Part shown: one piece after another, positions 17,706 through 26,024 of the stretch | Layout: each line of letters starts with the position of its first letter | Position numbering within the stretch: position 1 is the first letter of the stretch | Translations under genes and position numbers: made by a program | DNA from: DATFVA01 sp963743325 | GTDB lineage: Bacteria > Bacteroidota > Ignavibacteria > Ignavibacteriales > Ignavibacteriaceae | NCBI GenBank assembly: GCA_963743325.1 | Contig: CAVUOZ010000010.1 | Span: 558,001-622,000, forward strand | Reading direction: 5' to 3' | DNA: 64,000 bases | The notes under the pieces: model-generated | The model's database searches: none | Told to the model about the DNA's origin: nothing | What the model saw: only the letters and a program-made list of their open reading frames with translations

Positions 17706-17719
17706 ATCGCTCTACAATA
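17706..17719. repeat. Half copy of the palindromic repeat
   Basis: TCGCTCTACAATAA is identical to 17564-17577, the right arm of the palindrome. Its first 12 bases are the inverted complement of the left arm at 17542-17553. Confidence 0.6.
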
Positions 17720-17723
17720 ATGT

Positions 17724-19256
17724 CTATATCTCGAATTTAATTCCCTGCGCCAATGGAAGCGTTGATCCATAGTTAATGGTATTGGTTTGTCTTCTCATAT
17801 ATGCTTTCCAGGCATCTGAACCGGATTCACGTCCCCCGCCTGTTTCTTTTTCACCGCCAAATGCGCCCCCGATTTCTGCGCCGGATGTTCCTATATTTAC
17901 ATTAGCGATACCGCAATCAGAACCTTCAGCAGACAGGAATGCTTCGGCCTCTTTTAGATTATTCGTAAAAATAGAGGAGGATAATCCCTGTACCACATCG
18001 TTATGGATTTTAATAGCATTTCTTACATCTCCGGAATACTTAATAAGATATAGAATTGGAGCAAATGTTTCTTCCTGTACAATTTTATACCGGTTTTCAG
18101 CTTCTACAAGTGCCGGAACTACATAAGTTTCTGATTCATATCCCTTTCCTGAGAGTACATCACCGCCGTAAATTATTTTGCCGCCTTCTTTTTTAACCTC
18201 TCCGAGCGCATTGACAAACATTTTAACTGCATCTTTATCAATCAGGGGACCAACATGGTTATTCTGATCAAGAGGATCACCTATTCTCAGGGATTTATAT
18301 GCTTTTAATAGAGATTCTTTGACTTTATTATAAATTGATTCATGTATGATTAATCTCCTTGTTGAGGTACAGCGCTGTCCACAGGTTCCGACAGCCCCGA
18401 AAACTACAGCAGGGATCGCAAGTTTCAAATCGGCATCAGGAGTCATAATAATTCCATTATTCCCTCCTAATTCAAGAATGGATCTTCCGAATCTTTGCTG
18501 TATTACTTCACCTGCATGCTTCCCGACCCTTGTTGAACCCGTAACTGAAATAAGAGGAATTCTTTTATCATTTAATAATCTCTCTCCGATGGTTGAACCT
18601 TTCCCGATTATCAATGAAAAAATTCCTTCAGGCAGATTGTTTTCTTTTATTACTTTAGCAATAATATTCTGAGTGGCAATTGCTGATAAAGGAACTTTAG
18701 AGGAGGGTTTCCAGAGATTAACATCTCCGCAGACTGCCGCCAGCATTGCATTCCACGACCAGACCGCCACAGGGAAATTAAATGCTGAGATTGTAGCAAC
18801 AATGCCAAGAGGATGATACTGATCATACATTCTGTGACTTGGACGTTCTGATTGCATGGTAAACCCATAAAGCTGACGCGATTGTCCCACTGAGAAATCA
18901 CAGATGTCTATCATTTCCTGTACCTCACCAAGGCCTTCCTGTAAAGACTTGCCCATTTCATAAGAAACTAGTGAGCCTAATGGTTGTTTATATTCACGGA
19001 GCTTTAGTCCTATTTGTCTAACTATCTCACCTCTTTTGGGTGCGGGTACAGTTTTCCAGGCAATAAATGCTTCGGATGCCTTTTTAATTATATTTTCATA
19101 GTCCTTTTCAGATGCCTGGTATACAGAAGCTATCAATTTTCCGTTCGTAGGTGAATAGATTTTTAATTCACCCTGGTCAGAAGTGCTGTTCCATTCTGTA
19201 CCGGTAGATGCAGCATAATTTTTATCTTTTATTCCTAATTTTTTTAGAAAATCCAT
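17724..19256 (-). CDS. Aminoadipate-semialdehyde dehydrogenase (ALDH7/AmaB type)
   Basis: NAD(P)-dependent aldehyde dehydrogenase of 510 residues, close to the ALDH7 (antiquitin/AmaB) group that oxidises 2-aminoadipate 6-semialdehyde. Catalytic Cys296 is in CGQRCTSTRR, the general base Glu262 in LELGGNNG, oxyanion Asn160 in ISAFNFP and Lys183 in LWKPS. The LELGGNN motif and the C-terminal GGEKETGGGRESGSDAWKAYMRR are typical of this group. The divergent lysine 6-aminotransferase at 20153 makes the same aldehyde from lysine, so the substrate assignment is well supported. It follows the Rrf2 regulator by 11 bases on the same strand. Confidence 0.9.
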   Translation of the reverse strand: MDFLKKLGIKDKNYAASTGTEWNSTSDQGELKIYSPTNGKLIASVYQASEKDYENIIKKASEAFIAWKTVPAPKRGEIVRQIGLKLREYKQPLGSLVSYEMGKSLQEGLGEVQEMIDICDFSVGQSRQLYGFTMQSERPSHRMYDQYHPLGIVATISAFNFPVAVWSWNAMLAAVCGDVNLWKPSSKVPLSAIATQNIIAKVIKENNLPEGIFSLIIGKGSTIGERLLNDKRIPLISVTGSTRVGKHAGEVIQQRFGRSILELGGNNGIIMTPDADLKLAIPAVVFGAVGTCGQRCTSTRRLIIHESIYNKVKESLLKAYKSLRIGDPLDQNNHVGPLIDKDAVKMFVNALGEVKKEGGKIIYGGDVLSGKGYESETYVVPALVEAENRYKIVQEETFAPILYLIKYSGDVRNAIKIHNDVVQGLSSSIFTNNLKEAEAFLSAEGSDCGIANVNIGTSGAEIGGAFGGEKETGGGRESGSDAWKAYMRRQTNTINYGSTLPLAQGIKFEI

Positions 19257-19267
19257 AGGCTCACCTT

Positions 19268-19693
19268 TTAAGTTTTTTTATTAATTTGTTCAATTACTGA
19301 TTGAAGCGAAATTCTTTTCATCCTATCCTCAATATCAATCTGGATTGTACTGAAGAGATCGAGAAAATAGACATTCAGCTTTAAAGATTCAGAGGATGTT
19401 TTACCATTTGTCTTTGTAACATCGAGATGGAATGCCTTCCTGTCTTCTATTGCACAGTATATTTCCTGCAGATGAATTTCAGAAGGTTTTCTTTTAAGTT
19501 TGAATCCACCTGCAGTGCCGTATGCACTCTCAACAATCCCGTATTTAACTAGCATTGAGAGCAGCTTCCTGAGTTTTGAAGCATTGAGACCGGTAAAATC
19601 AGAAATTTCAACACTGTTTTTAGGCCGCGGATGGTCCTTTGCCAGAAATGTGAGTGCTTTAACAGCAGTAGATAGTTTAGTTGATGCTGACAT
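19268..19693 (-). CDS. Rrf2-family transcriptional regulator
   Basis: The 141-residue protein has an N-terminal winged helix (LSTAVKALTFLA, then SRLR-like LNASKLRKLLSMLVKYGIVES and a Gly-rich wing GTAGGFKLKR) and a dimerisation helix. The three-cysteine cluster-binding motif of IscR and NsrR is absent; only one cysteine (about residue 98) is present. It probably senses something other than an Fe-S cluster. Its place between the ALDH7 gene and the divergent aminotransferase suggests that it controls lysine catabolism. Confidence 0.85.
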   Translation of the reverse strand: MSASTKLSTAVKALTFLAKDHPRPKNSVEISDFTGLNASKLRKLLSMLVKYGIVESAYGTAGGFKLKRKPSEIHLQEIYCAIEDRKAFHLDVTKTNGKTSSESLKLNVYFLDLFSTIQIDIEDRMKRISLQSVIEQINKKT

Positions 19694-19696
19694 AAT

Positions 19697-19870
19697 TTAT
19701 TTATTTGTTACAGTAAGTGTAACTAATACAGAAATAAAAATCAATAACATTATAAAGGATGATTCTTCTTGAATTGGTCTGTTTAATGGATATTGGTAGT
19801 CCCGATTTTTGTAGATGGCTAGCAGGATTATACATCCCTCAAAAAAATAATGCTTGTTAAGTAAAATCAT
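19697..19870 (-). CDS. Possible small membrane protein upstream of the Rrf2 gene
   Basis: A 57-codon frame starts at the ATG at 19868-19870, with GGAGGAG six bases upstream. It ends three bases before the Rrf2 start. The C terminus is a predicted membrane helix (SSFIMLLIFISVLVTLTV). I do not recognise a family. It may be a small membrane protein or simply a translated leader that couples to Rrf2. The strong ribosome binding site is the main support. Confidence 0.35.
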   Translation of the reverse strand: MILLNKHYFFEGCIILLAIYKNRDYQYPLNRPIQEESSFIMLLIFISVLVTLTVTNK

Positions 19871-19886
19871 TCTTTTCTCCTCCAAT

Positions 19887-19922
19887 ATCCCGGTTTTTCC
19901 TTATGAAAAACCGGGATTTTTT
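19887..19922 (+). terminator. Strong orphan terminator on the plus strand
   Basis: A perfect 13-bp stem (ATCCCGGTTTTTC / GAAAAACCGGGAT, loop CTTAT) is followed by TTTTTTAT on the plus strand. No plus-strand gene lies upstream within 2 kb. It may end a small or antisense RNA, or insulate the aminotransferase from antisense transcription. Confidence 0.75.
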
Positions 19923-20152
19923 ATAATCTATTTGTAATTTAGATTATTGCGAATCGGCATCTTTTTACATAAATTTGTACTTGAGAATGATAAATTTATG
20001 CTTACTTACTTAACATATCGCGAAATCACAGGATTCAAAAACCTAAGAAGCTACTTCGTCTCACGCTTCGAAAACGTCTTCTAATATCAAATTCCGATTC
20101 CCGCTTTATAATTAAAATCTAAATTATTATTACTCTCTTTTCAGGAGGATTT

Positions 20153-21523
20153 ATGAACAACTCAGATTATAAAACTGAAGGTTTGGTATTGGAAGAATCA
20201 AATAAAATAACACCAGGTAAAGTTCATGAAATAATTGCCAGAAATATGCTCGCCGATGGTTTCGGGCTTGTTCTCGATTTAAATAAAAGCCAGGGAATGC
20301 ATCTTGTCGATGAAAGTACAGGAGATGTTTATTTAGATTTATTCACGTTTTTTGCTTCTTCCCCGCTGGGATTAAACCATCCCAAACTGCATTCGAAGGA
20401 AGTAATGGAAGAACTTGCTGCTGCATCGGTTAATAAACCGTCTAACTCCGATATTTATACAGTGCTCATGGCCGAATTCGTCGATACTTTTTCCAGAATT
20501 GCGAAACCTGATTATATGAAATATCTTTTCTTCATTGCCGGGGGAGCCCTTGCAATAGAGAACGGATTAAAGACTGCATTCGACTGGAAAGTGCAAAAGA
20601 ACTTTATGAAAGGTATTAAAGCAGAAAAAGGTCAGCAGGTCATTCACTTCCGCCAGGCTTTCCACGGAAGAAGCGGTTATACTCTTTCACTTACCAATAC
20701 AGAACCGAATAAAATTAAATACTTTCCAAAGTTTAACTGGCCGAGAATTATTAATCCCAAAATAAAATTCCCTCTGGAAGATCATCTGCAGGAAGTAATT
20801 CAGCTTGAGAAGCAGGCTGTTGATGAGATTTATTCTGCAATAAAAAATAATCCTGATGATATCGCAGTGTTAATCATTGAACCAGTACAGGGTGAAGGCG
20901 GCGATAATTTCTTCAGAAAAGAATTTTTCGAAAGACTAAGAGAAATTGCCGATGAAAAAGATATTATTTTAATATTTGACGAAGTACAGACAGGCTTTGG
21001 CCTAACTGGAAAATTCTGGGCATCCGATTATTATGTTAAGCCTGATATAATTGCGTTCGGAAAGAAGGCTCAGGTCTGTGGCATTATGGTTAATGACAGG
21101 ATTGATGATGTTAAAGAGAACGTTTTCCACAAATCAAGCAGAATTAATTCGACCTGGGGAGCAGATCTAACAGATATGGTCAGGTCGAAACACATTATGA
21201 GAATTGTTCAGGAAGAAAACCTTGTTGAAAATGCAGAGATGACGGGTACATTCCTCCTGCAAAACCTCCGGGAAGTTCAGAATGAGTTTCCTTCATTGGT
21301 TAATAATTCACGCGGTCTAGGACTGATGTGTTCCTTCGATATGCCAGATGCAGAAGTCAGAAATAAATTCCGCGATGAATGTTATAAGCATAAATTGTTA
21401 ATACTCGGCTGCGGTGAAAAATCGATCAGGTTCAGACCACCTTTGAACGTTAAAAAAGATGACCTGATTGAGGGCTTGAAAATAATTAAAAAAGTTCTAT
21501 TTTTGCTTACGTCCAATAACTAA
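20153..21523 (+). CDS. lat: L-lysine 6-aminotransferase
   Basis: PLP-dependent class III aminotransferase that moves the epsilon amino group of lysine to 2-oxoglutarate, giving aminoadipate semialdehyde. The 456 residues match the LAT family closely: FTFFASSPLGLNHP near residue 65, FHGRSGYTLSLTNT at 170-183, glutamate switch region IIEPVQGEGGD (Glu243), Asp276 in FDEVQTGFG, and PLP lysine Lys304 in IIAFGKKAQVCG. AGGAGG lies five bases before the ATG. It is divergent from the Rrf2-ALDH7 pair, which would oxidise its product to 2-aminoadipate. Confidence 0.93.
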   Translation: MNNSDYKTEGLVLEESNKITPGKVHEIIARNMLADGFGLVLDLNKSQGMHLVDESTGDVYLDLFTFFASSPLGLNHPKLHSKEVMEELAAASVNKPSNSDIYTVLMAEFVDTFSRIAKPDYMKYLFFIAGGALAIENGLKTAFDWKVQKNFMKGIKAEKGQQVIHFRQAFHGRSGYTLSLTNTEPNKIKYFPKFNWPRIINPKIKFPLEDHLQEVIQLEKQAVDEIYSAIKNNPDDIAVLIIEPVQGEGGDNFFRKEFFERLREIADEKDIILIFDEVQTGFGLTGKFWASDYYVKPDIIAFGKKAQVCGIMVNDRIDDVKENVFHKSSRINSTWGADLTDMVRSKHIMRIVQEENLVENAEMTGTFLLQNLREVQNEFPSLVNNSRGLGLMCSFDMPDAEVRNKFRDECYKHKLLILGCGEKSIRFRPPLNVKKDDLIEGLKIIKKVLFLLTSNN

Positions 21524-21542
21524 ATTAATTTAACTGCTTGCA

Positions 21543-21577
21543 TGATACGGCTCCAAGGTGGAGCCGTTATCATTTTA
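21543..21577 (+). terminator. Terminator after lysine aminotransferase
   Basis: GATACGGCTCC and GGAGCCGTTATC form an 11-bp stem with one bulge and a five-base loop 20 bases after the stop codon. The following CATTTTAAAT tract is short of Ts, so efficiency is uncertain. Confidence 0.6.
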
Positions 21578-21725
21578 AATCAAAATATTCCTCCGGGTTT
21601 TAAACTTGATTCAGACCTGCTGTGATCCCTACTAAATTCCGATTTTTTGCATTTTTATCTAAACAGTATGACAATTTGTCAGTTTTTTATATTTTTAATT
21701 ATTTATTGCTATTGATTACCTTAAA

Positions 21726-22409
21726 ATGCAGAACTCACTCTATATAATCAGCACTCCAATTGGCAACCTTAAAGATATTACACTTCGCGCTTTAGAAGTA
21801 TTGAAAGAAGTTGATTTTATTGCCTGTGAAGACACAAGAGTCACAGGCTTTCTATTAAATCATTTTGAAATTAAAAAGGAACTGGTGTCGTTGAATGCAA
21901 ATAATGAGTCGCAGAAAGCAGATTATATTCTTGACAGAATCGTTAACGGGGAAAACTGCGGTCTTGTTTCCGATGCAGGAACACCGGCTATCTCTGATCC
22001 CGGAATCAGATTAATCTCAGCGGCGGTCAAAAGAGAAATAAATATTATTACAATACCCGGTCCCTCAGCAGTAACAGCAGCTTTAACCCTTAGCGCCTTG
22101 CCCACAAATGCTTTTGTATTCGAGGGATTTATTCCCCAGAAAAAAGGAAGACAAAAGAAGCTCCGGGAACTCTCAGAAGAAAAAAGAACAATTGTTATCT
22201 ATGAATCTACTTACAGGATAGAAAAACTTATAAATGAATTAAATGAATATATGCCGGGCAGACTAATTGTAGTCTGCAGAGAGATAACAAAAAAATTCGA
22301 AGAAGTATGGCGAGGTTACCCTGGAGATATTCTCAACACTTTAAACGAAAGGACCATAAAAGGGGAATTTGTAATTGTGATTGCTCCCGCAGGCTGGGAG
22401 GTAAAATGA
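21726..22409 (+). CDS. rsmI: 16S rRNA 2'-O-ribose C1402 methyltransferase
   Basis: SAM-dependent methyltransferase of the tetrapyrrole-methylase fold. The signatures are STPIGNLKDITLRALE at the N terminus, ACEDTRVTGFLL, GLVSDAGTPAISDPG and IPGPSAVTAAL. The protein has 227 residues and lacks the C-terminal extension of the longer proteobacterial form. A 13-base palindrome TGACAATTTGTCA lies upstream at 21669-21681. It converges on apt with an 18-base gap. Confidence 0.93.
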   Translation: MQNSLYIISTPIGNLKDITLRALEVLKEVDFIACEDTRVTGFLLNHFEIKKELVSLNANNESQKADYILDRIVNGENCGLVSDAGTPAISDPGIRLISAAVKREINIITIPGPSAVTAALTLSALPTNAFVFEGFIPQKKGRQKKLRELSEEKRTIVIYESTYRIEKLINELNEYMPGRLIVVCREITKKFEEVWRGYPGDILNTLNERTIKGEFVIVIAPAGWEVK

Positions 22410-22427
22410 ATTTGATAAATTAAATTT

Positions 22428-22955
22428 CTACTCGGAATCATAATTTACAAGCGATCTTACATCATAACCCTTAAGCTTTTCTCTTCCATTCAAAAAGCTT
22501 AATTCAATGATAAATGACACCTGTGCAACTTTACCCCCAAGTTTTTCAATAAGATTTACAGCTGCCCTGGCTGTGCCTCCTGTTGCAAGAAGATCATCGT
22601 GAAGCAGCACTGAATCACCAGGGTTGATTGCATCTTTGTGAATTTCAATCGCATCTGTTCCATATTCAAGTGAATATTCTTCCCTGACTGTCTCGGCAGG
22701 AAGTTTTCCCGGCTTACGGATCGGAACAAAACCGGCACCCAGTCGTTCAGCTATCATGGCACCAAACATAAATCCACGCGATTCTATCCCAACGACCTTA
22801 TCAATTTTTAATCCTTCTGTGAAGTTAAGCAATGCCTTAAAAGATATTTTTAATCCTTCGGGTTCCTTGAAGAGGGTGGTAATATCCCTGAACATTATTC
22901 CCGGTTTAGGGAAATCTCTAACAGTTCTTATATACTTTTTTATATCAGTGTTCAT
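22428..22955 (-). CDS. apt: Adenine phosphoribosyltransferase
   Basis: Purine salvage enzyme that converts adenine and PRPP to AMP. The PRPP-binding motif is VLLHDDLLATGGTARA, and the N-terminal segment IRTVRDFPKPGIMFRDITTL is characteristic of Apt. The 175 residues are typical. It is the last gene of a minus-strand run (dusB, PAP2-like, PolX-like, crotonase, apt). Confidence 0.95.
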   Translation of the reverse strand: MNTDIKKYIRTVRDFPKPGIMFRDITTLFKEPEGLKISFKALLNFTEGLKIDKVVGIESRGFMFGAMIAERLGAGFVPIRKPGKLPAETVREEYSLEYGTDAIEIHKDAINPGDSVLLHDDLLATGGTARAAVNLIEKLGGKVAQVSFIIELSFLNGREKLKGYDVRSLVNYDSE

Positions 22956-22960
22956 ATAAT

Positions 22961-23710
22961 TTATTTTTTGTTTAAGAAAGATGATAAGCCGTTTATAAAA
23001 TCTTCTGAGGTTCTGCTTATTGCATTTAATTCAACGCAGTATTCAACTGCCTTCTCAACCGGGAGCGTTGAAATATCATTAACAATTTTTTTTGTAAACT
23101 GCATACTGAAGTCTGAATTTTTCAATAATTCGGCCGCAAGTTCATACGAAAATACCTGGACATTTTCAGCAAGATAATTTACAAGTCCTATTTGATAAGC
23201 TTTTTCTGCATCAATGATTTCGCCGGTCAAAAGAAGGTGCTTTGCTCTCCCCTCTCCGATTTTCCGGATAAGAAATATGGAAACAATAGCAGGGATAAAT
23301 CCTATCTTCACTTCAGAGTATCCAAATTTTGCCTGCTGCCGATCAGCTACAATTATATCACAAACACTGGCAAGTCCGCAGCCGCCTGCAATTGCAGCCC
23401 CGTTAACAGCCGCTATTGTCGGCTTGGAAAAGTAATATACCCGGAGGAATAAATCAGCAAGAGATCTTGAATCCCTCTCGTTCTCGAGAGATGAATAGTC
23501 CTTTAATTCATTCAAGTAGGCTAAATCGGCTCCTGCGCAAAAACTCTTCCCCTCTCCTGTTATAACAACAATGCTTACATCCTTATCCTTTTCAGCATTC
23601 TTCAGCTTTTCTTTGAGTTCTTTGACAAGATCAGGATGTAACGCATTATGTTTTTCAGGCCGGTTCAGTTTAATTAATGCAATTTTACTTTCAACTGAAT
23701 AATTGATCAT
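22961..23710 (-). CDS. Enoyl-CoA hydratase/isomerase (crotonase) family protein
   Basis: The 249-residue crotonase fold shows the oxyanion segment GEGKSFCAGADLAYL and NGAAIAGGCGLASVCDI. The second catalytic glutamate is kept in FGYSEVKIGFIPA, whereas the position of the first glutamate of rat crotonase is Gly in the AGGCGLA motif. This pattern with SEVKIGFIPAIV resembles the LiuC/methylglutaconyl-CoA hydratase-like branch seen in Bacteroidota, which would make HMG-CoA in leucine degradation. That assignment is tentative. It ends five bases before apt and begins two bases after the PolX-like gene. Confidence 0.85.
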   Translation of the reverse strand: MINYSVESKIALIKLNRPEKHNALHPDLVKELKEKLKNAEKDKDVSIVVITGEGKSFCAGADLAYLNELKDYSSLENERDSRSLADLFLRVYYFSKPTIAAVNGAAIAGGCGLASVCDIIVADRQQAKFGYSEVKIGFIPAIVSIFLIRKIGEGRAKHLLLTGEIIDAEKAYQIGLVNYLAENVQVFSYELAAELLKNSDFSMQFTKKIVNDISTLPVEKAVEYCVELNAISRTSEDFINGLSSFLNKK

Positions 23711-23712
23711 TT

Positions 23713-25392
23713 TTATTCCTGGTAATATTTTCGTTTAACTTTCCTGTTAAGAAATTTCTTAAACTTTGGGAGATCATAACAATTGATGACTTCTGAATTC
23801 TTAAGTCCTGCTTTTCTTCCCATAATCACGCCGTACTTTATCATATCAATTTCTTTTACTGAATGTGCATCGGAATTAATTGAAAAAAGACATCCCTTTT
23901 CTCTGGCATAATAGATCCATCTCCAGTCGAGGTCGAGCCTTCTGGGATTTGAATTTATTTCAATAGCAACGTTATTTGCTGCACACGCATCAATAATTTT
24001 TTTCACATTAAATTTATATGGGTCACGTGATAACAATAGTCTGCCTGATGGATGAGCTAAAAGGTCAGTAAAAGGATTTTCGACAGCTTTCAGAATTCTT
24101 GCTGTCATCCGGGTTTCATCCATACTGAAACGTGAATGGATCGAAGCAACCACAAAATGAAAGTTCGATAAAAAATCATCGGTATAATCGAGACTGCCGT
24201 CGGATAATATATCCGATTCAATTCCCTGGAAGACATAAATATTTTTCCCGGCAGATATTTTTTCCGTCTCTTCTTTCTGTTTCAGGATCCTCTCTTCCGA
24301 TAAACCGTTTGCATAAAAAGCTGCTTTACTATGATCACAAACAGCTGCATACTGGAATCCTTTTTCGGTAGCAGCCCCGATCATCTCATCGAGTGTATTT
24401 CTTCCGTCGGAATATACTGTATGAAAATGTAGCAATCCCCTGAATTCCTTTTCAGTTAAATTTGATGCTGAAGTCAGAGGATTCTTTTTAGCTTCAAAAT
24501 ATTCTGCTTCTCTCATTTCGGGAATTATATAAGGGGATTTGAAAACTTCAAATATTTCTTCTTCAGTATTCCCTGATATTTTATTCTTATTAACGTTTAA
24601 ATGGTTCAGAAAATCATCAGAACCGGTCGTTACAAATAATGTTCTGTTAAACTCCACCCCGGTATAAGTCAGATGAAGATTTACAGGAATAGTAAAATAT
24701 TCTTTTACGGATATAACTTCTCCTGCTATATCAAACCGGAATTTATCTTTTAATTTTTTCAAGAATTTATTTTTATCTGGTACCAGCACTACAATATTTA
24801 TCGATGAGATAATCTCCATTCCCCTTCTTAGTTCACCGGTCAGCTGAATTCTCTGTAATTCCTTCATAGCTTCTAATTTTGCAACAACTTCTGCTGCAAA
24901 TTCTTCAGCCGTATTCAATAGGACAAATTTACTATGGTATTTCATCTTTTCAATTTCATCGAAAATTTTATTCTGTGTTGCTTCACCAAAACCCTTTAAC
25001 AATGACAGCCTTTTTTCTTTACAGGCATATTCAAGTTCTCCAATGCCGGAAATTCCAAGTTCAGTATAAAGAAGATTAATTTTCCGGGCTCCCAATCCTT
25101 TTATATCCAGAAGCTGCTCTATTCCATCGGGAATTTCTTCCCGCAATTGCTTATATAAGGATGATTCCCCCCTATCAAAATATTCATAAATAACGGCCTG
25201 CAGGCCTTTACCTATTCCTTTAATTTTATCGATTTCTTTATCCTCAATGATCTTGGCAAAATCTCCTTCAAATCTCCTGATTGAAATTGCACCATTCCTG
25301 TATGCACCGACCTTAAATTTATTCTCACCCTTAAATTCCATTAAATCGGCGATACTTTCGAGCAAAGCAATTGTATCTTTCTTATCAGGCAT
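23713..25392 (-). CDS. PolX-like protein with intact PHP nuclease and degenerate polymerase site
   Basis: The 559-residue protein has the PolX layout: an 8-kDa-like helical domain with two helix-hairpin-helix motifs (IKGIGKGL at 57-64, IKGLGARK at 97-104), a nucleotidyltransferase palm (about 150-300) and a C-terminal PHP domain (318-559). The palm motif normally reads GSxRRGKExxGDIDIL; here it is GELRRGMEIISSINIVVL, replacing both aspartates by Ser197 and Asn199. The third aspartate is Asn238 in IPVNLHL. The PHP metal ligands are kept (H322, H324, D353, H354, then ESD, SIHS, HPSGR, DAHS). It is probably a 3'-5' exonuclease or AP-site nuclease without polymerase activity. The start at 25392 is preferred; an earlier in-frame start would overlap the upstream gene by 77 bases. 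Confidence 0.88.
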   Translation of the reverse strand: MPDKKDTIALLESIADLMEFKGENKFKVGAYRNGAISIRRFEGDFAKIIEDKEIDKIKGIGKGLQAVIYEYFDRGESSLYKQLREEIPDGIEQLLDIKGLGARKINLLYTELGISGIGELEYACKEKRLSLLKGFGEATQNKIFDEIEKMKYHSKFVLLNTAEEFAAEVVAKLEAMKELQRIQLTGELRRGMEIISSINIVVLVPDKNKFLKKLKDKFRFDIAGEVISVKEYFTIPVNLHLTYTGVEFNRTLFVTTGSDDFLNHLNVNKNKISGNTEEEIFEVFKSPYIIPEMREAEYFEAKKNPLTSASNLTEKEFRGLLHFHTVYSDGRNTLDEMIGAATEKGFQYAAVCDHSKAAFYANGLSEERILKQKEETEKISAGKNIYVFQGIESDILSDGSLDYTDDFLSNFHFVVASIHSRFSMDETRMTARILKAVENPFTDLLAHPSGRLLLSRDPYKFNVKKIIDACAANNVAIEINSNPRRLDLDWRWIYYAREKGCLFSINSDAHSVKEIDMIKYGVIMGRKAGLKNSEVINCYDLPKFKKFLNRKVKRKYYQE

Positions 25393-25993
25393 ATCCAAAA
25401 TATTTTGTAATAAAGTATATCTGCGTATAAGTAGAAAAGAATGCAAGAAATGCACCCGCAAGCACCTGGTTCAGATTATGACATTCAAGTTTTATTCGGG
25501 CCCAACCTATGAAAATTAATAATATTAAAAAGGGTAAAGCAGTAAATCCGGAAACAAAAACTAATGCAGCAAAAGGTCCCGAGGCTCCCATCATATGAGC
25601 ACTGATTTTCCAGGATTTGTTAATAACAACGACTAATAACGTATTCGAAATATAACAAAACCAGAATGCTATGGAAATAATATTGATGTTGTAATAAATT
25701 AAAATTAATAAACCCGAGAGGTAAAACAGAACAGATACAGTAAAAGGGAAGGTCCTTTCTTCCTTAATTTTTGCATCTATGTCGGCAATTAAACCTCTCT
25801 TCCTGAATACCGTAAACATCAGAACAGGAAGCATGAATCCGAATACCAGCGCCGATAAAATAAGAATGAATCTGTTCAGGGCAGTCTGTTCAAGAGTAAA
25901 TGCAAAGATCATAAAGATTATAATAGTGAATGATGGCGGGATGAACAGAGTAGATATTATCCTTGCAGTTTTTTTTGATAAAAGAATATTCAA
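25385..25993 (-). CDS. PAP2-like integral membrane protein
   Basis: This 202-residue protein has about six membrane segments. A degenerate phosphatidic acid phosphatase pattern is visible: KIKEERTFPF, then KISAHMMGASGP with Ser-Ala-His in place of Ser-Gly-His, and RIKLECHNLNQVLAGA with Arg-x5-His. In PAP2 enzymes these motifs bind and hydrolyse a lipid phosphate; with Gln instead of Asp after the last histidine, activity is uncertain. It overlaps the PolX-like gene by eight bases and follows dusB by 31 bases. Confidence 0.65.
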   Translation of the reverse strand: MNILLSKKTARIISTLFIPPSFTIIIFMIFAFTLEQTALNRFILILSALVFGFMLPVLMFTVFRKRGLIADIDAKIKEERTFPFTVSVLFYLSGLLILIYYNINIISIAFWFCYISNTLLVVVINKSWKISAHMMGASGPFAALVFVSGFTALPFLILLIFIGWARIKLECHNLNQVLAGAFLAFFSTYTQIYFITKYFGYA

Positions 25994-26024
25994 TTTAACG
26001 TCGAATAATTATATTATCCCTAAT

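Noticed and set aside
17542..17719. Insertion sequence between the inverted arms
   Set aside because: The 176-base interval has no transposase frame and no clear target duplication; it is reported only as a repeat.
19500..19772. Plus-strand frame that could own the orphan terminator at 19887
   Set aside because: It is antisense to the conserved Rrf2 gene, without ribosome binding site or known family.
19997..20083. 28-codon frame upstream of lysine aminotransferase as a leader peptide
   Set aside because: It has no convincing ribosome binding site, no run of Lys codons and no alternative hairpins for attenuation.
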